A stretch of 64,000 bases of DNA from Pedobacter ghigonis (GTDB lineage: Bacteria; Bacteroidota; Bacteroidia; Sphingobacteriales; Sphingobacteriaceae), in contig NZ_CAESCM010000013.1 in the NCBI RefSeq assembly GCF_903166585.1, forward strand, positions 1 to 64,000, read 5' to 3'. The position numbers and the translations under genes are program-made. Shown one piece after another: positions 60,882 through 64,000 of the stretch. Positions within the stretch are counted from its first letter, which is position 1. Each line of letters opens with the position of its first letter. The notes beneath the pieces are model-generated. The model was not told the origin of the DNA, ran no database searches, and was given only the letters and a program-made list of their open reading frames with translations.

Positions 60882-63170
60882 ATGAAACGACTATTTATTG
60901 CCTTATTGGGTTTTGCGGCAACAACCAGCTTCGCACAAACCATAGGTAAGGTTACAGATCCGGTTGATTGGATAAATCCCCTGATGGGAACAGCATCCAA
61001 ACCGGCATTATCAAACGGAAATACCTACCCTGCAATTGGTTTGCCATGGGGGATGAACATGTGGACCCCACAAACCGGTAAAAGCGGTGATGGATGGGCC
61101 TATACCTACGATGCCGATAAAATCCGCGGTTTTAAACAAACCCACCAGCCATCGCCATGGATGAATGATTACGGCGCTTTTTCTTTAATGCCCGTTACCG
61201 GTAAACTAAAATTTACTGACGATGACCGCGCAAGCTGGTTCAGCCATAAAGCAGAGGTTTCTAAGCCTTATTACTATAGTGTTTATTTGGCAGATGCCGA
61301 TGTAACCACCGAAATTACACCAACAGAAAGAGCGGCACAGTTCAGGTTTACTTTCCCTAAAACCGATAGTTCTTTTGTGGTAATTGATGCACAGAACAAA
61401 GGTTCTTACATTAAAATTATTCCGGCAGAAAGGAAAATTATCGGTTATACTTCAAAGTATGCCCGTGGCCCCTTGCCTAAAAATTTCAAAAACTACTTTG
61501 TAATCTATTTTAATAAAGATTTCAAACTAGCCAAAACCTGGGATGATAAAAAACTAAACGATAAAGATTTAGAGCTTACCGTTGATCATGCAGGTGCTGT
61601 TATCGGTTTTGCCACTCAAAAAGGCGAGCAGGTAATTGCAAAAGTAGCTTCTTCATTTATTAGTTTCGAGCAAGCCGATTTAAACTTAAAAAGAGAGCTG
61701 GCTAACGATGCTTTCGAAGCAACAAAAGCAAAAGGTCGTGCTACCTGGAACAAAACTTTGAGTAAAATTGCTGTTGAGGGTGGTACCATCGATCAAACGC
61801 GTACTTTTTACTCGGCCATGTACCGCACCTTGTTCTTCCCGAACAAATTGTACGAAATTGATGCACAGAACCAGATTGTACACTGGAGCCCGTATAACGG
61901 ACAAGTATTACCTGGGTATATGTTTGCCGGAACTGGTTTCTGGGATACATTCAGGGCACTATATCCTTTCCTAAACCTCGTTTATCCTTCTATTAACAAG
62001 GAAATGCAGCAAGGTTTAATTAACGACTATAAAGAAGGTGGTTGGTTGCCTGAATGGAGCAGCCCGGGTTATGCCAATATCATGGTAGGTAACAACTCTG
62101 CTTCTGTAGTTTCTGATGCTTATATCAAAGGTATGCGTGGTTACGATATCGAAACCTTATGGCAGGCAGTAAAACATGGAGCCAACAACGAAGGCCCTAT
62201 GGAAGCTGTTGGTCGCGATGGCGTTAAATATTATAACGAATTGGGTTATGTGCCTTTTGATGTTAAAAAGAACGAAAATGCGGCTAAAACTTTAGAATAT
62301 TCGTACGATGATTTCACCATTTACCAGCTGGGAAGAGCACTGGGTAAACCGGCATCAGAGATCGATATTTACAAGAAAAGAGCCATGAACTACAAAAACC
62401 TTTTCGATCCGGCTTCAGGCTTAATGCGTGGTAAAAACCAGGATGGAACTTTCCAAAGCCCGTTTAGCCCGTTTAAATGGGGTGGTGCATTTACCGAAGG
62501 TAACAGCTGGCACTATACCTGGTCTGTTTTCCAGGATATCGATGGTTTAGCAAAATTAATGGGCGGTCACCAGAAATTTGTAACCAAACTGGATTCAGTT
62601 TTCTCTATGCCTCCAGTGTTTGACGAAAGTGCTTATGGTGGCGTAATTCACGAAATCCGCGAAATGCAAATTGCCAATATGGGGCAGTACGCACACGGAA
62701 ACCAACCTATCCAGCACATGATTTACCTGTACAACTATGGTGGTGCTCCTTATAAAACACAATACTGGGTGCGCGAAACCATGAACAGAATGTACAAAGC
62801 AACACCTGATGGATATTGCGGTGACGAAGATAACGGACAAACTTCTGCCTGGTATGTGTTTTCGGCAATGGGTTTCTATCCGGTAACGCCTGCTGTAGAT
62901 CAGTATGTTTTGGGTGCGCCTTTGTTTAAAAAGGTAACCGTTACGTTAGAAAACGGCAAACAGTTAGTCATTAACGCGCCTGCAAACAGCGATAACAACC
63001 GTTACGTGCAGTCATTGCAGATCAATGGTAAACCATATTCAAAAAACTGGATCAGCCACAGTGGTGTGCAGCAAGGTGCCGTGTTAAACTTTAACATGAC
63101 AGCTACACCAAACAAAACACGTGGTTCAAATCCAGCCGATTTCCCTTATTCATTATCAACTGAAAAATAA
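60882..63170 (+). CDS. GH92 family alpha-mannosidase, probably alpha-1,2-specific (copy 2)
   Basis: A second GH92 enzyme, 762 residues, with signal peptide (ends SFAQ). Catalytic acid Glu 539 (FTEGNSWHYTW), Asp 648 and Asp 650 in GDEDNGQTSAWYV, His 590-Glu 591 (GGVIHEIREM) and Trp 93 (HQPSPWMNDYG) are all present. It shares its whole plan with copy 1 (for example MWTPQTGKSGDGW), so the pair is a duplication, with a likely difference in preferred linkage context. Short gap to the BSP gene before it suggests one transcript. A hairpin follows. Confidence 0.93.
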   Translation: MKRLFIALLGFAATTSFAQTIGKVTDPVDWINPLMGTASKPALSNGNTYPAIGLPWGMNMWTPQTGKSGDGWAYTYDADKIRGFKQTHQPSPWMNDYGAFSLMPVTGKLKFTDDDRASWFSHKAEVSKPYYYSVYLADADVTTEITPTERAAQFRFTFPKTDSSFVVIDAQNKGSYIKIIPAERKIIGYTSKYARGPLPKNFKNYFVIYFNKDFKLAKTWDDKKLNDKDLELTVDHAGAVIGFATQKGEQVIAKVASSFISFEQADLNLKRELANDAFEATKAKGRATWNKTLSKIAVEGGTIDQTRTFYSAMYRTLFFPNKLYEIDAQNQIVHWSPYNGQVLPGYMFAGTGFWDTFRALYPFLNLVYPSINKEMQQGLINDYKEGGWLPEWSSPGYANIMVGNNSASVVSDAYIKGMRGYDIETLWQAVKHGANNEGPMEAVGRDGVKYYNELGYVPFDVKKNENAAKTLEYSYDDFTIYQLGRALGKPASEIDIYKKRAMNYKNLFDPASGLMRGKNQDGTFQSPFSPFKWGGAFTEGNSWHYTWSVFQDIDGLAKLMGGHQKFVTKLDSVFSMPPVFDESAYGGVIHEIREMQIANMGQYAHGNQPIQHMIYLYNYGGAPYKTQYWVRETMNRMYKATPDGYCGDEDNGQTSAWYVFSAMGFYPVTPAVDQYVLGAPLFKKVTVTLENGKQLVINAPANSDNNRYVQSLQINGKPYSKNWISHSGVQQGAVLNFNMTATPNKTRGSNPADFPYSLSTEK

Positions 63171-63181
63171 TTAATTTTACC

Positions 63182-63220
63182 TTTCCATTGAGTAGTAAAC
63201 ACCTGCTCAATGGAAATTTT
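63182..63220 (+). terminator. Probable terminator after the second GH92 gene
   Basis: TTTCCATTGAG and CTCAATGGAAA are perfect 11-base arms, followed by only four T, so termination may be partial. Confidence 0.65.
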
Positions 63221-63268
63221 AAGACACAGCCAGGCCCTGATAAGGCTGGCACAAATGAAACCAAATAT

Positions 63269-64000
63269 ATGATAAGAAACGTCTCAAAGACGAGTTTCAC
63301 AGCCATGCTCTGGCTTTGTGGAACCTTGCTGGCATACGGCCAGCGCATCGAACTAAAAGATCTCTCTGCTTTCCGGAACCCTGGAAATTCATGGTCACTA
63401 GCCGAAAATGTTGTAGCCGATTTAAACGGTGAAAATATTTTGAAAGCGACCAAGGGCGAAGGAATTCTGGTTAATCAGTCAACAGCTAAAAAAGCCGGAT
63501 CTGATTTGTTTACCGTAAACGAATATGGTAATGTAGCAGTAGAACTTGATTATTTAACTTCCAAAGGTGCAAACTCTGGTATTTATCTTCAGGGTAATTA
63601 CGAAATCCAGATTGATGATGCCTGGGGATTGAGAAACGCAACCTCATCAAACAATGGTGGTATTTACCAACGTTGGGATGACAGCAAGCCAGAAGCCGAC
63701 AAAGGTTTTGGAGGCGTAGCTCCGCGTCAGAATGCAAGTAAGGCACCTGGTTTATGGCAGCACATTAGAATTGTTTTCCAGGCACCAAAATTCGATGCAT
63801 CTGGAAAGAAAACCGAAAATGCGAAAGTAATTAGTGTAGTGCTTAACGGTGTAACCATTCACGAAAATGTAGAATTGTTTGGTGCAACCCGTGGTGCTGC
63901 AGGTGCTGAAAAAGCTACCGGGCCATTGCGTTTACAAGGCGATCATGGTAGCGTGGCTTTTAAAAACATCGTAATCACTGCGCTATCTGAAATTCCTAAG
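63269..64000 (+). CDS. DUF1080 (3-keto-disaccharide hydrolase-like) exported protein, cut by the window end
   Basis: The frame is open from the ATG at 63269 to the last base (244 codons) with no stop, so the C-terminus is outside. A signal peptide (MIRNVSKTSFTAMLWLCG, hydrophobic part, then AYGQ) comes first. The rest has the beta-sandwich pattern of DUF1080 proteins: SKGANSGIYLQGNYEIQIDD, WQHIRIVFQAPKFD, VVLNGVTIHENVELFG and GPLRLQGDHGSVAFKNI. The family includes 3-keto-glycoside hydrolases, but many members have no assigned role. It follows GH92 copy 2 behind a weak terminator and probably belongs to the same locus. Confidence 0.88.
   Translation, partial: MIRNVSKTSFTAMLWLCGTLLAYGQRIELKDLSAFRNPGNSWSLAENVVADLNGENILKATKGEGILVNQSTAKKAGSDLFTVNEYGNVAVELDYLTSKGANSGIYLQGNYEIQIDDAWGLRNATSSNNGGIYQRWDDSKPEADKGFGGVAPRQNASKAPGLWQHIRIVFQAPKFDASGKKTENAKVISVVLNGVTIHENVELFGATRGAAGAEKATGPLRLQGDHGSVAFKNIVITALSEIPK

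Overview
This window is chromosomal DNA of a Bacteroidota bacterium, most likely a Sphingobacteriaceae member close to Pedobacter. The evidence is a SusC/SusD pair, the block rpmB-rpmG-DUF4295-ftsY-rimO, DUF5606, a Porin_10 barrel, two aconitases, TAnnTTTG-like promoter elements and many short degenerate intergenic repeats. I recognised no rRNA, tRNA, CRISPR array, transposase or prophage.

Layout. 0-0.3 kb: intergenic DNA with a perfect 19-bp inverted repeat, a REP-like hairpin and a possible broken frame at the edge. 0.3-12.6 kb: mostly housekeeping genes (fatty acid hydroxylase, the lpxK-pnp-porin operon, an OmpA-size barrel protein, a secreted protein usually mislabelled asparagine synthetase B, cyclophilin, DUF5606, rlmH, a membrane MutS-like ATPase, an AraC regulator). 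12.8-21.0 kb: a 'planctomycete-type' cytochrome cluster: PSCyt1-DUF1549-DUF1553 protein with an internal carbohydrate-binding-like module, a DUF1501 protein, a twin-arginine secreted sugar isomerase-like TIM barrel, a DUF2231-cytochrome-LRR membrane protein, and a cytoplasmic GH1 beta-glycosidase. It diverges from the AraC gene. I infer an oxidative or glycoside-processing role. 21.1-46.4 kb: core metabolism and envelope genes (acnA, acnB, polysaccharide deacetylase, TolC plus an RND/ABC adaptor with no pump gene, gpsA, rimO, ftsY, L33, L28, acs, CsbD, luciferase-like oxidoreductase, M16 protease, surE, lpxB).

46.6-64 kb is a polysaccharide utilisation locus: a LacI-type regulator, SusC, SusD, a DUF4965/DUF1793 'glutaminase-like' protein, a GH92 alpha-mannosidase, a ROK-family kinase-like protein, two basic-secretory-protein (BSP) zinc-peptidase paralogues, a second GH92 and a DUF1080 protein cut by the window end. 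The 12-mer TAAAACGTTTTA occurs in front of susC (twice), the DUF4965 gene (twice) and the second BSP gene. A one-mismatch copy precedes the first BSP gene and a perfect copy lies inside the ROK gene. I infer that the LacI protein binds these sites and that the locus degrades mannose-rich glycoprotein: proteases open the protein, GH92 enzymes release mannose, and the kinase may act on the released sugar.

The observations most worth a second look are this operator set, the internal half-duplication in the first BSP protein, a repeat-derived in-frame insertion in the polysaccharide deacetylase, and the cytochrome/carbohydrate-binding/LRR cluster.
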